Source: Enchytraeus crypticus
Lineage: Eukaryota > Annelida > Clitellata > Enchytraeida > Enchytraeidae
Direction: 5' to 3'
DNA: 64,000 nt
Assembly: GCA_905160935.1 (NCBI GenBank)
Contig: CAJHZI010000711.1
Location: 129,001 to 193,000 of the forward strand
Position 1 is the stretch's first letter. Each line of letters opens with the position of its first letter. Positions 11,773 through 24,300 of this stretch are shown here, one piece after another. The position numbers and the translations under genes are program-made. The notes under the pieces are model-generated. The model did not search any database and was not told the origin of the DNA. It saw only the letters and a list, made by a program, of their open reading frames with translations.

Positions 11773-14715
11773 CTGCAAAAGTAAACACAGTGTACAAAAG
11801 AAAACTTACACAAACAACCAACAGACCTAGACAAAAGCATAACCTTCAACGACAATTATGTTTGACATTGTAATAACGCAATAACATTTGATAAGATAAC
11901 ATTTGATAAGATAACATTTGATAAGATAACATTTGATAAGATAACATTTGATAAGATAACGTTTGATAAGATAACGTTTGATAAGATAACGTTTGATGAG
12001 ATAACATTTGATAAGATAACGTTTGATAAGATAACATTTGATAAGATAACGTTTGATAAGATAACATTTGATAAGATAACATTTGATAAGATAACATTTG
12101 ATAAGACAACATTTGATAAGATAACATAACTTGGATTTCTTTGACATTTGTTATCGAAATTACTCAGAATAAACGAACAGTTAGCTGGTCACAAAAGGCG
12201 ACTAAGCAAGAAGTGAGGAAGGAAAATAAGAGAGTAAAGTTGTAAACGATTTACTCCATCAGACACGAAAAGGTTGAGTAAACATGCAAGTCAAAACTGT
12301 CCTTGATCTTTTTGTTAGATTACGCTATATAACCAACTGATTGACAGTCTGGAACCGGTTCTAGCACTGCAAGACAAAACAACAACACATCTTACCAATC
12401 TGGCAGCCGGCCAGCCACATAGGAACCGGATCGTAGTTGCTGGAACCGGTTCTAAAGCCGGCAGGGTATGTGCGGCTGACCTGACGTCTGTTGTGCGCTA
12501 TGTAGCCGTCCATGTCTTTCTCTATCAGCTTCAGTGCCTTGCTCTCAGAGAATGACGACATCTCTGCAAATGAATCTGCATAAGATAATATTATCATGGA
12601 TGACTGAATAGCAGTCTTAACGGTGAATCATCATCATCAACATCATCATCATAATCATCATCATCATCATCATCATCATCAGCATCATCATCATCATCAT
12701 CATCATCATCGTCATCATCATCTTCCTTTCAATCCGAGATTAGCTCGCGTCGGGACACGAGTATACCTTACACTATTCCATTGGCTTTAGAAAATTTTGT
12801 AGTAATTTCTGAAGCCTAGGCGATACGACGCCGCCACTGGCTGGAGCCAGTGGCGGCGTATAGTAAACTCATAAATGATGTCAGTATAATAACTCATAAA
12901 CCAGAGAGAGAGAGGTAGTGTATACTTTTCTTGGACTGCTCGAAGTTCTTGAAGCTCGTCGCCCTACAGATAACGATGCAGTCTGACAACTCTCTCGACA
13001 ACTCGTTAGACTTGTCCTTCTCTCTCTTCTTCAGGTCCGCCAGTGTCTCCTGCCTCAGTCTCTCGTAGTCCAGGTGCTGGGCCAGTGACGCCTCCTCCAG
13101 GTTACCTAGCAGCTCCTCAGGGTCAAAGTTCAATTCAGCGGGGTCAGCTATCTTCTTACACTGTCAATCAATGAGCAATCCACCAATCAGTGAATAAATC
13201 AATCCATTAATCAATCAGTCAATCAATTAATTAATTATCAATCAGTCAATCCACCAATCAGTCAACCAATTAATTAATCAATCATCAATCAATCAATCCA
13301 CCAATCAGTCAATCAATAAATTAATCAATCATCAATCAGTCAATCCACCAATAAATCAATCAATCAATTAATTAAACAATCAGCAGTCAGTAAATCCGCC
13401 AATCAGTCAATTAATCAATTAATTAATCAATCAATCATCAATAAGTCTATCCACCAATCAGTCAATCAATCATTCACCAATTAATATATCAATCAATTAA
13501 TCAATCAATCGAGCAAGCAATCAATAAATCCATCGATCGATCGATTGATCAATCAATCAGCAACTAAATCAATCTAAACATTCTTCCAGAAATCAGTCTA
13601 ACAATTAGTTAATGAGTGAGTCAGTCTCTCATTCAATAAATCAATCCACTCAATTCAGTTGAGTCCATTAATCTTCAGACATAGATGGTAAATGGCACAT
13701 AAAATTTGGAAAATTGCTCTCAAATCAAGTGACTCAAGAAAAATGTCTCTTGAATCAAGTGACTCATGAGAAAATGTCTCTTAACTCAAGTGACTCATGA
13801 GAAAATGTCTCTTAGCTCAAGTGACTCATGAGAAAAATGTCTCTTAAATCAAGTGACTCAAGTGACTCATGAGAAAAATGTCTCTTCAAAAGATAACAAA
13901 TATTTCACTTTGGTGACACGCATAGAAGATAGCCGCCGATCTAACTACAAACGAAAATTTAAAACAAAGATTTCTAGCTACTGGTCAAACCTTTACAATA
14001 ACTTTTCCTTTCAATTGTTCTGGAGTAGGCAGCTGTGTGCAATCCGGAGGCAAATCCTCTGTGAATAGTCTCCCTGGAGAAAAATACACAGCGACTTTAC
14101 AGTAATTTCACAGTCATCATCGAATCCCAGTTTAACTAGGGTCGGGACTTTTAGAAAATTTTGTAGCAATTTCTAGAGTCTAGGTGATAGGTTGCTCTTC
14201 AGTATATGATTAGTCGCCCCTTTAATATCTGCAGAAATATTCCTTAACCCTCTGACTCAACACATCTTATACACCCAGATTAAATTAAAATATATTTATG
14301 AAATTTGCACAAAATATTAGAAAATAAACTCTGAGCAGGAGAGGATACTATAGAGAGGAGTGAAACAAACCTCCTAGAATGGATTTCATGATTCTCGCCA
14401 TCATAGTCTGCTGTTCCACTGAACAGTGGTTCTCTAGCGACAATATGAGAGGATATCTACATTACATCATCATCACCATCATCATCGTCATCATCATCAT
14501 CATCATCAATATCATCATCATCATTATCATCATCATAATCATCATCATCATCATCATCATAGTCTACTGTTCCACTGAACAGTGGTTCTCTAGCGACAAT
14601 ATGAGAGGATATCTACATTACATCATCATCACCATCATCATCATCATCATCATCATCATTATCACCGTCATCATCATCATCATCATCATCATCATATCAT
14701 CATCATCATCATCAT

Positions 14716-14774
<59 letters not shown>

Positions 14775-17700
14775 AGTCTGCTGTTCAACTAAGCAATGGT
14801 TCTCCAGTGACAATATGAGAGGACATCTACATTAGATCATCAAGGTCATCGTCGTCATCATCATCATTATCATCATCATCATCAGCCTCGTCATCATCAT
14901 CATCATCATCGTCATCGTCATTATCATCATCATCTGCAGTTTCACAGAGTGGTGGTTCTCTAGCTCGATATGAGACGGTATCTACATTGCATGGCATCAA
15001 ATTCAACGCTTTACCTTATGCTGTCATTAAGACTGGTGTCTGAGTCAGTAGCATGCATAGCTGATTATAGCTATAACATTGCGTATTATCATAGTTATCA
15101 AAGCTTTAGATCAGTATAGCTTCATGATACTCACTCAGAAAATTCAAAACCGAACTTGCTGATCACCTCTATGACGTCACGAAACAGTATCTTAGACGTC
15201 ATTGTGAAGCCAGCCATGCCGTGAAATATCACGGGTTCATCGTCTCCATCCCATACATCAACTGTAGCAGTCAATCAATCCATGACTCAATCAGTCAATC
15301 AACTGCTCGATATATCAATCAATCAATCAATTATCATCCAACTAACCATCCAAATCCAACAATTTATCAATCATCTGAGAAAGCAGGCTTTCATCACATT
15401 TCTCACAGAACAACTAAAGAAAAAGCAATCAATTAGCAGATTAGAGGTCTAACGTAATTGACTCACGTTCTACACATCTGCACCCGTCTCTCAGTGAATA
15501 GATAGAGGTCTAACATAATTGACTCACGTTCTACACATCTACACCCGTCTCTCAGTGAATAGATAGAGGTCTAACATAATTGACTCACGTTCTACACATC
15601 TGCACCCGTCTCTCAGTGCTATAACATACGACTCGACTCTGCTGTCACTGGTTAACTGGTTCGTCTCAATGTAACTGCACAGAAACAGTCAAAAAATCAA
15701 TAAGAATATAACGTCCGGTTCCTCGCCATAAGGCAATGTCAAGGACGTGGAACAACAACAGGAATGATTTAAATCCGATTAGCTGACGCTATGCTAAGTG
15801 TATCGGCAGAATTGGTCAGTCGATATCACAGTTGTTCGAGAAACAAGAGTTCACGGGGTTGAATTTTGGCAGGACATAACATAACATAAAAACAATTAGA
15901 GTGCTACAGTCATGAATGACAACATCGAGCACTACTGAGACAAAATCAAGCCAGCGAGCAAAAAAAATTAGGACAATCTCTGACAGCACACTTGTACTAT
16001 AGAATGATACGTTAAACATAGTTTAGTGTCCTATTATAGGAAACCAGTGAAACCAGCAATAAGTGCTCGGTGTTATCATGAATGAGACATGCAATGATGC
16101 TGAACGGCTATATTTGAGTGTCATTAGATCCATAAACTATGTTACAGAGTGTTGCATACAATCCTCACTCACGTGTTATGTGAGGAATCTATGTAGTAGT
16201 CACACAGCGGACGGCTCATGTCCTGATAGACTGTGCTACACGAACTCTTTCTTATATCCAAATGTGTCGAGTTGAACAGGAGCTCAAATCCTGCATTGAT
16301 CAATCAATCAATCATTAATTCATTCATTCATTTAAACAATCGATCTAGGCAATCAGCAAAGCATTTACTCATTTAATCAATATATTAATTGTCATTATCC
16401 ATTTTATCAATAAATTCATTCATTAATATATCAATAATGTATCAATTAATCCATCAATCGATATATCTACAATTGATCAAATAATCAATCAATTAATCAA
16501 TCAATCAATACATCAATAATTAATTGATCAACTAATCACTTAATCAATATATTAATAATTGCTCAACTAATCAATCAATCAATCACTAAACAAAATTGAT
16601 TGATAATTTAATCAATCTATCTGCTTTAGCCATTAACAAACTTATGTATTTTAAGTTTCTAATGAAAGTAGAATAAAGGATTTAGTCTTTTACGAGTAAT
16701 CAAACTCTGAAAAGTCAGGACTCAAAACAAGATCTGCAATCCTAGCAGATCACACTGCTTCCATCAATCCTAAGGATTAAACTCAGAGGAAAATGGACTG
16801 CAGCAAATTACAAATGTTTAAACAACAACAACATGAAAAGATATGAAGGTTAGACTGATACGACATTTAACTTGTTTAGCAGATAACACTTCTCCTACAT
16901 CATCTTAGGGTGCGAAACGTGACGCTAAACCGTCGTAATAAAACTAAACTGTAGTCGTTTCATAGACTACGTCCCTGACATTGCCTTATGGTGAGGAACC
17001 AGACGTTAAATTCTTATTGATTGAATACCTTCAGAAGAGAGAAGCTTTTTCTCTTTCAGTTCTGGAACCGATTCGTATTTCTTTATCAGCGCAATGCATT
17101 CCTCTTCCGCGATGTTGTCCTAACAACAACAATAACAACAGAAATTTTGCAGAATATGAGGAAGGTTTCTGTACAACGTTCGTGTTCATATTGGAAGATC
17201 GATTTTGGTAAACTTATAACCTGATAAGGATCGATACAAAAACGTAAAACTATTTTTTTTTAAGTTACAATCTTTTGCACATCGTCAATAAATCCCTAGG
17301 CAAGCATCCATCAGAATATTCCTTGTAAGCTTGCAATGTCTAACGATTGTAGAAGCAACACTGTCTTGTAGTTTCTACATTCAAGAAAATACCATGTTAA
17401 TTTAATTCTGTAAATAAAATTAAAATATATATTTTATTGTATATTGCGTAACTAGTCTAGAAAACACTTCCACACACTATCAGTCAATAAAATTTACTCC
17501 TACTACATCCACAAACTAAATAAGCAAATATAAGTTAAAGAGATCTTGATTTGATTTATTAAAATATTACACAAATATTTCCACAAAAAATATGATTAAT
17601 TGATTACTGGCTTGTTTAACTGACTGTTAGACAAAACTTTAGATATTATCATATGACTCAATAGACTCATTGATTGATTGATTATTTGATTGATTGATGG

Positions 17701-19735
17701 ATTGATTGATGGATTGATTGATTATTTGATTGATTGATGCATTTATTGATGGATTGATTGACTATTTGATTGATTGATGGATTGACTGATTGATGAGAAC
17801 CTGATGATTATCTTTGAAGAAAGTGAGAAGTTCAGCTGAAGTGAGAAAACCTTTGTTATGATCATATCTACACAACAACAACAACAAGCATAGCTACAAT
17901 ACTGTCGTCGTCCATGGCAAAATAGAGAAAATGCGGATGAGCTAGTATCTCGTCGTTAAGCCTTTCTACTGAGGACCAGCAGGTTCAGGGTTCAAACTCA
18001 GAGCTCACCGGTCACTTAAAAGTTTTTAAGAGAAGAAACAGACGTTAAACTTAATTTCTAAACATATGAAGTCGACGTCACAATAATAACAGCACAACTT
18101 CCATTTATTATAACTATACAGTATTTACTGTTTTCTTTAGAAATCTTTACCCTTTCTTGCATGTATAAATGTATGTATGTATGCACGTATATTTATAGGT
18201 AGGTATGTATATATGTATGTATATATGTATGTATGTACGCATGTAGGTATACGTACGTATGTATGTATGATTACGTGAGTTTGATTATGTTTACGAATAA
18301 GTATGAATCTCATACATACATGCATCATACATAGATACGACATACATACATACATAAGTACGTACGTACGTACGTATGTATGTATGTATGTATGCATGTA
18401 TGTACGTATGTATGAGATTCATACATATTCGTATACATGATCACGCCCATGTAACATACATACTACATACTACTCTGTACATGCATATGTATGTCCACCT
18501 CTTAAAGATATTCTCTATTTCTCTTCTTCTCATCAGCTCCTCCATAAAAGTTATGAACTCATCAACGTTCAGGTCCAGCTTTTTGAAATACTGTATGGAA
18601 AATAAAACAGAGCCAAAATAAAGACTGAAACTTAACATCAGTTTCCTGTCTGTCTCTCTCTCTCTCTCTTAATGCACTGCCTACTGGCAGGTCCATGGTA
18701 TATAACGCCTCCACTCTTCTATGTCTTTCGCTTTCCTGTTCATTTCCACACATGAGTGAGTCTTTAAATCATCTAACATACCTAATCTCGGCCTGCCCCT
18801 GCCTCTTTTTCCTTCCATTCTACCTTCTATGACCTCTTTTATAGCCCTTCCCCCCTTAGAATGTGTCCTATCAACTCTTCTTCTTAATCTCGGCCCCTGC
18901 CTCTTTTTCCTGTCTATAAAGAAAGGATTATGGCACCAAGTAGCATAATTTCAAAATTACAAATTCTATTTGAAATGTAAATTTATTTGCCTTAAACATC
19001 TTTTATTTATTTCTGGGCTATCGTGTTCTCATATAACGAATTTATATGCAAATCTTCAGCCGAGATATGCTGTTGTCTTATACACAGTGGACTATCAACA
19101 TGTTGAATGTAAATGCTCAGTGCCAAAAGAAAACCAGAAAAAATAATTTTAAATAATCACAAACGAATATTTTGAGTATTTTTCTGATCTGAAGAAGATT
19201 TTTGATGCATTATAAAGCAAAACTTATTTAAGAAATTAATATAATATAAAAATAATAATTGTAATAGAAATAACAAAAAGAAAACAATTTAGTTATAGTT
19301 ATGCTGACCACATCTTTAGGATTCACAGCATTGCCTCTCTGATCAGATTTCTTCTGAGCAGTCTTCAGTTTAGCCTTCAGGCACAGCTGAGCAACAACAA
19401 CAACACAAACTGTAGGACATGGAACTGAGTGGCTATTAATAGATGTTTACTAATAATTATCTTTATTATTATTGCCATTATTATTATTTATTATTACTAT
19501 TATTATTACTATTATTATTTACCCCAGGTGTAAAGAATCCGAGGTTTGATAAAAACGATTCAAGCAATACGTGCTGAATCGCCGCCCGGCTACTCGAGGT
19601 CATCTAGCTGCTTAAAAGAATTGCTGAAGCAGAATTCAATAAATCTTTGCAAAGTCATGTAAAGTCTTTGCCAAAGAAAAGATGTCTCTCATTTATCGCC
19701 GGTTTGCTCGGTATTGTTATTATTAATATTATCAC

Positions 19736-19766
<31 letters not shown>

Positions 19767-21285
19767 TCTATGTAATCTGTACGTAATAATTGACTCAAGT
19801 CATCATTTTATATTTCTCAAGAATTTCTCTTTCCTAATACAGGTCACATGAACATACTATATATTCTATAACAACTAAAGAGCTGATTAATTATAATACA
19901 TATAAGAGGAACCTATTCAAGCTAGGAGCACGTTTTGCTTTGACAGTTTTAAACAAGTTGTTTCAAATAATATAACTTACGAGATTTGCATATTCCGGAT
20001 GAACGGAAGCGTTGACACTGTTCACAAGGTCAATGACCTCCTCTAGGTCCAGTCTTCCATTGCTGTTAGCATCGGCTCCCTCAAACATCAGCCTTAGATA
20101 TCTGAGCAGAGTTGTTAAGTGCAGCAACAGCAGCAGACTAATCATTACAGAATAGCAGATCTTACCATTAGTAAAAGCAGCATTGCATAACTTGAATAAC
20201 TTTATAATAATAATACGTAATACTCTCTCTCTCTTACCAAATGTTGGGTAATGTAAGTAACATCGTAATGCTAATAAATGATATAACTTCATAATAATAA
20301 CAAATAATACGCTCTCTTAGCAAATGTTGGGTAATGTAAGTAACTTCATAATGCAATAAATGATATAACTTCATAATAATAACAATCACATCATAAAAAT
20401 CATCATCATCATCATCACCGTCATCTTCCCTAAAATCCCAGTTTAACTACGGTTGGGATACGAATAGACCTTCTTCAATCCTCTCTGTTTCACACCATAT
20501 CATCGGTCAATATGTGCTTTTTATTTCATGTCATTTTTAAGCATGACATCAGTTGTGGTCTACCTTTCTCTAGCCTTAACTAAAAAATAATGCTATTGTG
20601 TAAATAAACAACACTAATCGTAACATCTACTATCTAGCATATTTAATATGAAAGTTAAAGTTAGATCTGATATAACATTTTAAAAATAAAATTATGGACA
20701 TATTTTTGTATAGGAATTTCCAAAATTATCAGTTACATTTCTTATGATTACATTAATTATCTTACATTAAATAAAAACACACAGGAACAAATAAAAGGTT
20801 GATTTTCCTTATGCAGAACGTTAAATATTGAAATCTTTAAACTTAAAAATAGTGAAATACATTTAGTCAAAGATATACTAGAACTTTAGAGCAGCCGACT
20901 TATAGAAAATCTGAGCCTAAGATCTGCTATGTTAGGCCACCTTTTAGACTTACCTTTTCCCACCATAGACATAATAAATCTACCCTGACCCTTTTTGATC
21001 ACCGGACTGGCTTTCGTTTAGGACCTTACTTCTCCTCAGCAAATTTCTTTTGCAGATTGCTCTGGGTGAATTGATCTCTGTAGTTATGTGTGCTGTTGGG
21101 GACGTCCCTGAAATCATCCTTGGATGTGGAAACAGACGTTAAACCTTTATTTTTATTATATTTTTACCCCAGTGTAAAGAACCTGGGTTTGATAAAAACG
21201 ATTCAAGCAATACGTGCTGAATCGCCGTCCGGCTACTCGAGGTCATCTAGCTGCTTAAAAGAATTGTTCAAGCAGACAATTATAA

Positions 21286-21358
<73 letters not shown>

Positions 21359-24300
21359 GTTATTATTATTATTATCAAAGACTCAATAGTTCACTGAATA
21401 ATGAATAACACATGAATATTGAATGGCTAATGTGGATTTAACGTTCATATCCTCGTCCATCACTGACGCGAGGAAGCTGCTTAAGTCCAGATCCTGACAG
21501 AGAGATCGATTCCACCTGACACGAGCAATTCCCCGTTCCTGTCAAATGTGACACACTGCACAGCGTCCTCATGACCCGTCAGTGCACTCACATTTCCCGT
21601 GTCCAGTTCATAGGTACGAATGCTTCCATCATTGCTGGCTACCGCAAGCAGCGCCCCGGTGGGATCGAAGGCGACCATGCTGGCTTGATGCGGTCCAACG
21701 TCCACTGTGGTAAGCTCCGCCACCTTCCTCACGTCCCACAGTTTAGTTATTCCAAAAGAATCGCAGGAAGCCACCGTGTTACCCCTGAGATTGAATGTAC
21801 AGTGATTAACAGAATGATTGTGTCCAAAGAAGGTCTGACCACATATACCAGTTCTGGCGTCCCAGAGCGAGATAGTTTTATCAGCGGAGCAGGTGAGCAC
21901 AGTGTTGGAGTAGTAGAGGAACTGTATGCTGTTAACAGAGCCCGTGTGACCTCTCAACGTGTTGCGACATCGCAGACTGTTGATGTCCCATATCTTGGAG
22001 TTGTTGTCCATGGAGCATGTTGCTATGAAGTCTCCACAGGAATGCCAGCTGCAACCCCACACGGGCTCGCTTTCCGCAACGCTATAAATCCTTTCCACGC
22101 TTCCATTAGCGGATTCTGCACGTTCAGACATAAGTCCAAGCGCCCTTCTCCCTGCCTCCCCTGTCGTATTCCGTGATAAACTCTGCAGGGAATGTCGAGG
22201 GGAAGCGTGACTGGGATTGGACGGGGCAGGCCGCTGATTGCAGGGAGATCTGGACATATGGCTGGGTGAGGAGGGGTAGCCAGCCTGAGTACCAGAGGAG
22301 CCACCGCATTCGTCAGGCCTCTGTTCCATTGTCCTCTCGTGAGTCCCGTAGTTCTTAGCCTTCACTGTTTTAATGCGCCTCTGGTCGTTGTGATATGTAG
22401 CGACCCACGTTCGGTTCGTGAAAATTTCATTCATTCTCTTTACCACACTCTCTGACTCTTCAAGCCCTTCGACAGGCTGACTGCTTAAATTTCTCCGAGG
22501 ATCGACCAATGACAGCCTCGATACCTGCCTCTTCCTACTCGAATGGAATTTATTCCTACCATCCCTGGAGGCACCCATGAGGGTCTCGGCCTTCGAGCAT
22601 CTAGGGGATACGGCGTTGGTACGCCGTGGAGGACAGGGCTGAGAGGCGGCGGAGAAACGCTCCCTGAGGCTGTAGCCCAGGACTCCCTGTTCGAGACGGC
22701 GCAGTGAGATGGGCTTATAACCTCGGCACACTGACTGAATAGCCTCTGAGTCACTCTCCAACAAACCTAAGGAGCTCTCTTTGTAGATAGCAGTCACAGT
22801 TGGGGTGGAAGTTAAGTCAGAGGTCTTGTAAGGGTTGTGAGCGTCATATTTGAATAGCGCAGATTGAGGAGGATAAGCGTCTGTAGATGGACTAGTAGAC
22901 AAAACTCTCTTAATCACATCACTTTCTTCCGTTGCATCAGCCTTGGCAAGACCTCTGGCAGGTGCCGTAAGTTCGGGTTGAAGTTCATGAAGATCTTCAG
23001 AAACTAGTTGATGTGCATGAAGAACTTCATTATCAGTCTGACCATGATGATGATATTCCGAACGGAGCTGTGCATGTGGGTAGACTGTTGAAGAATGGCG
23101 GGGTGAAATTAAATTCTGAGTGTGAGCCAAGCTGTTGGAGAGAGAAGTAGAACGAATTAGATAATCAGATGCAAGAGTGTTTTCAGTTGTAACATAGCTA
23201 TCTGTCCGATTATTATTATTGTTATTATTATTATTATTATAATTGTTATTATTATTGTTATTATTATTATTGTTATTATTATTGTTATTATTATTATTGT
23301 TATTATTATTATTATTGTTATTATTATTATTATTATTATTATTGTTATTATTATTAGCATTATTATTATTATTATTAGTATTATTATCTTATCAAGCAGA
23401 AAACTGATCAACTTTTCCAGTAACAGGAAGGATACTGATCACGAACAGCTCTGGGATTGATGGACGCCTCGTGCAGGAGCTGATCCCTGTGATGTCTCAA
23501 AGCCTCCACCCACAGGTGCCGGTGTTCAGCCGTGCTGGCGACCAGGTCGAGTGTGGCATACCGCTCTCCTATCAGTAGCACCAGACATCTGTCTGACTAC
23601 ACAATCAATCAATCAATCAATCAGTCAATAAGTAGTTTAATATCCTATCAGCAGCACCAGGCACCTGTCTGACTACACATTCAATCAGTCAATCAATCAA
23701 TCAATCCATCAATCGATCAATGAATCAAGCACTCAATCAATCAATCGATCGATCAATAAATCAATTAGTAATTTACTCGAAAATTAAACTAAAATTAACG
23801 CTTCATGAAATTGATTTTCCCCGATAGAGCAGTTAGGTGCTTAACTCTACAGTTAACTGTATGTCTGGCAGACAACATCTTCACATGCCAACACCATTAA
23901 TCTTTAAATCCATATAGTACACTAGATGGTTATGGTTTGACTCTGATTTCATTAACAGAAGATGATGTTAGAATCGTGCTCGGGATAAAATTAGAATGCA
24001 GATGACATACCGGTGGTTGATTAGCCCTCCTGTAAGCAGAAACAAGTCTATCTGAGGCACACCCCTCTCTGATCTCCTTTATATCATTGATGTAGACTGT
24101 ACACAACACAATACACATGTATCATTGATGTAGACTGCATATAATACAATACAAATGTATCTTAGACTGCACACAATAAAATACATAATTGACAATAAAA
24201 TATATCATTGATGTAGACTGTACACAACACAATATACATGTATCATTGATGTAAACTGCACACAACACAATATACATGTATCATTGATGTAAACTGCACA

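Noticed and set aside
11597..11821. Full 74-codon minus-strand frame taken as one exon
   Set aside because: Only 11772-11665 is exon; splice sites trim both ends to phase-compatible PLC Y-domain sequence.
14379..14792. 137-codon Ile/His-rich plus-strand frame
   Set aside because: ATC microsatellite and antisense of PLC exon copies.
21571..22176. 201-codon plus-strand frame
   Set aside because: Antisense shadow of the SPAG16-like gene; no family motif, while the minus strand has clear WD40 blades.
23157..23411. Ile-rich 84-codon frame upstream of the SPAG16-like ORF
   Set aside because: TTA microsatellite; not in a credible splice relation to the ORF.
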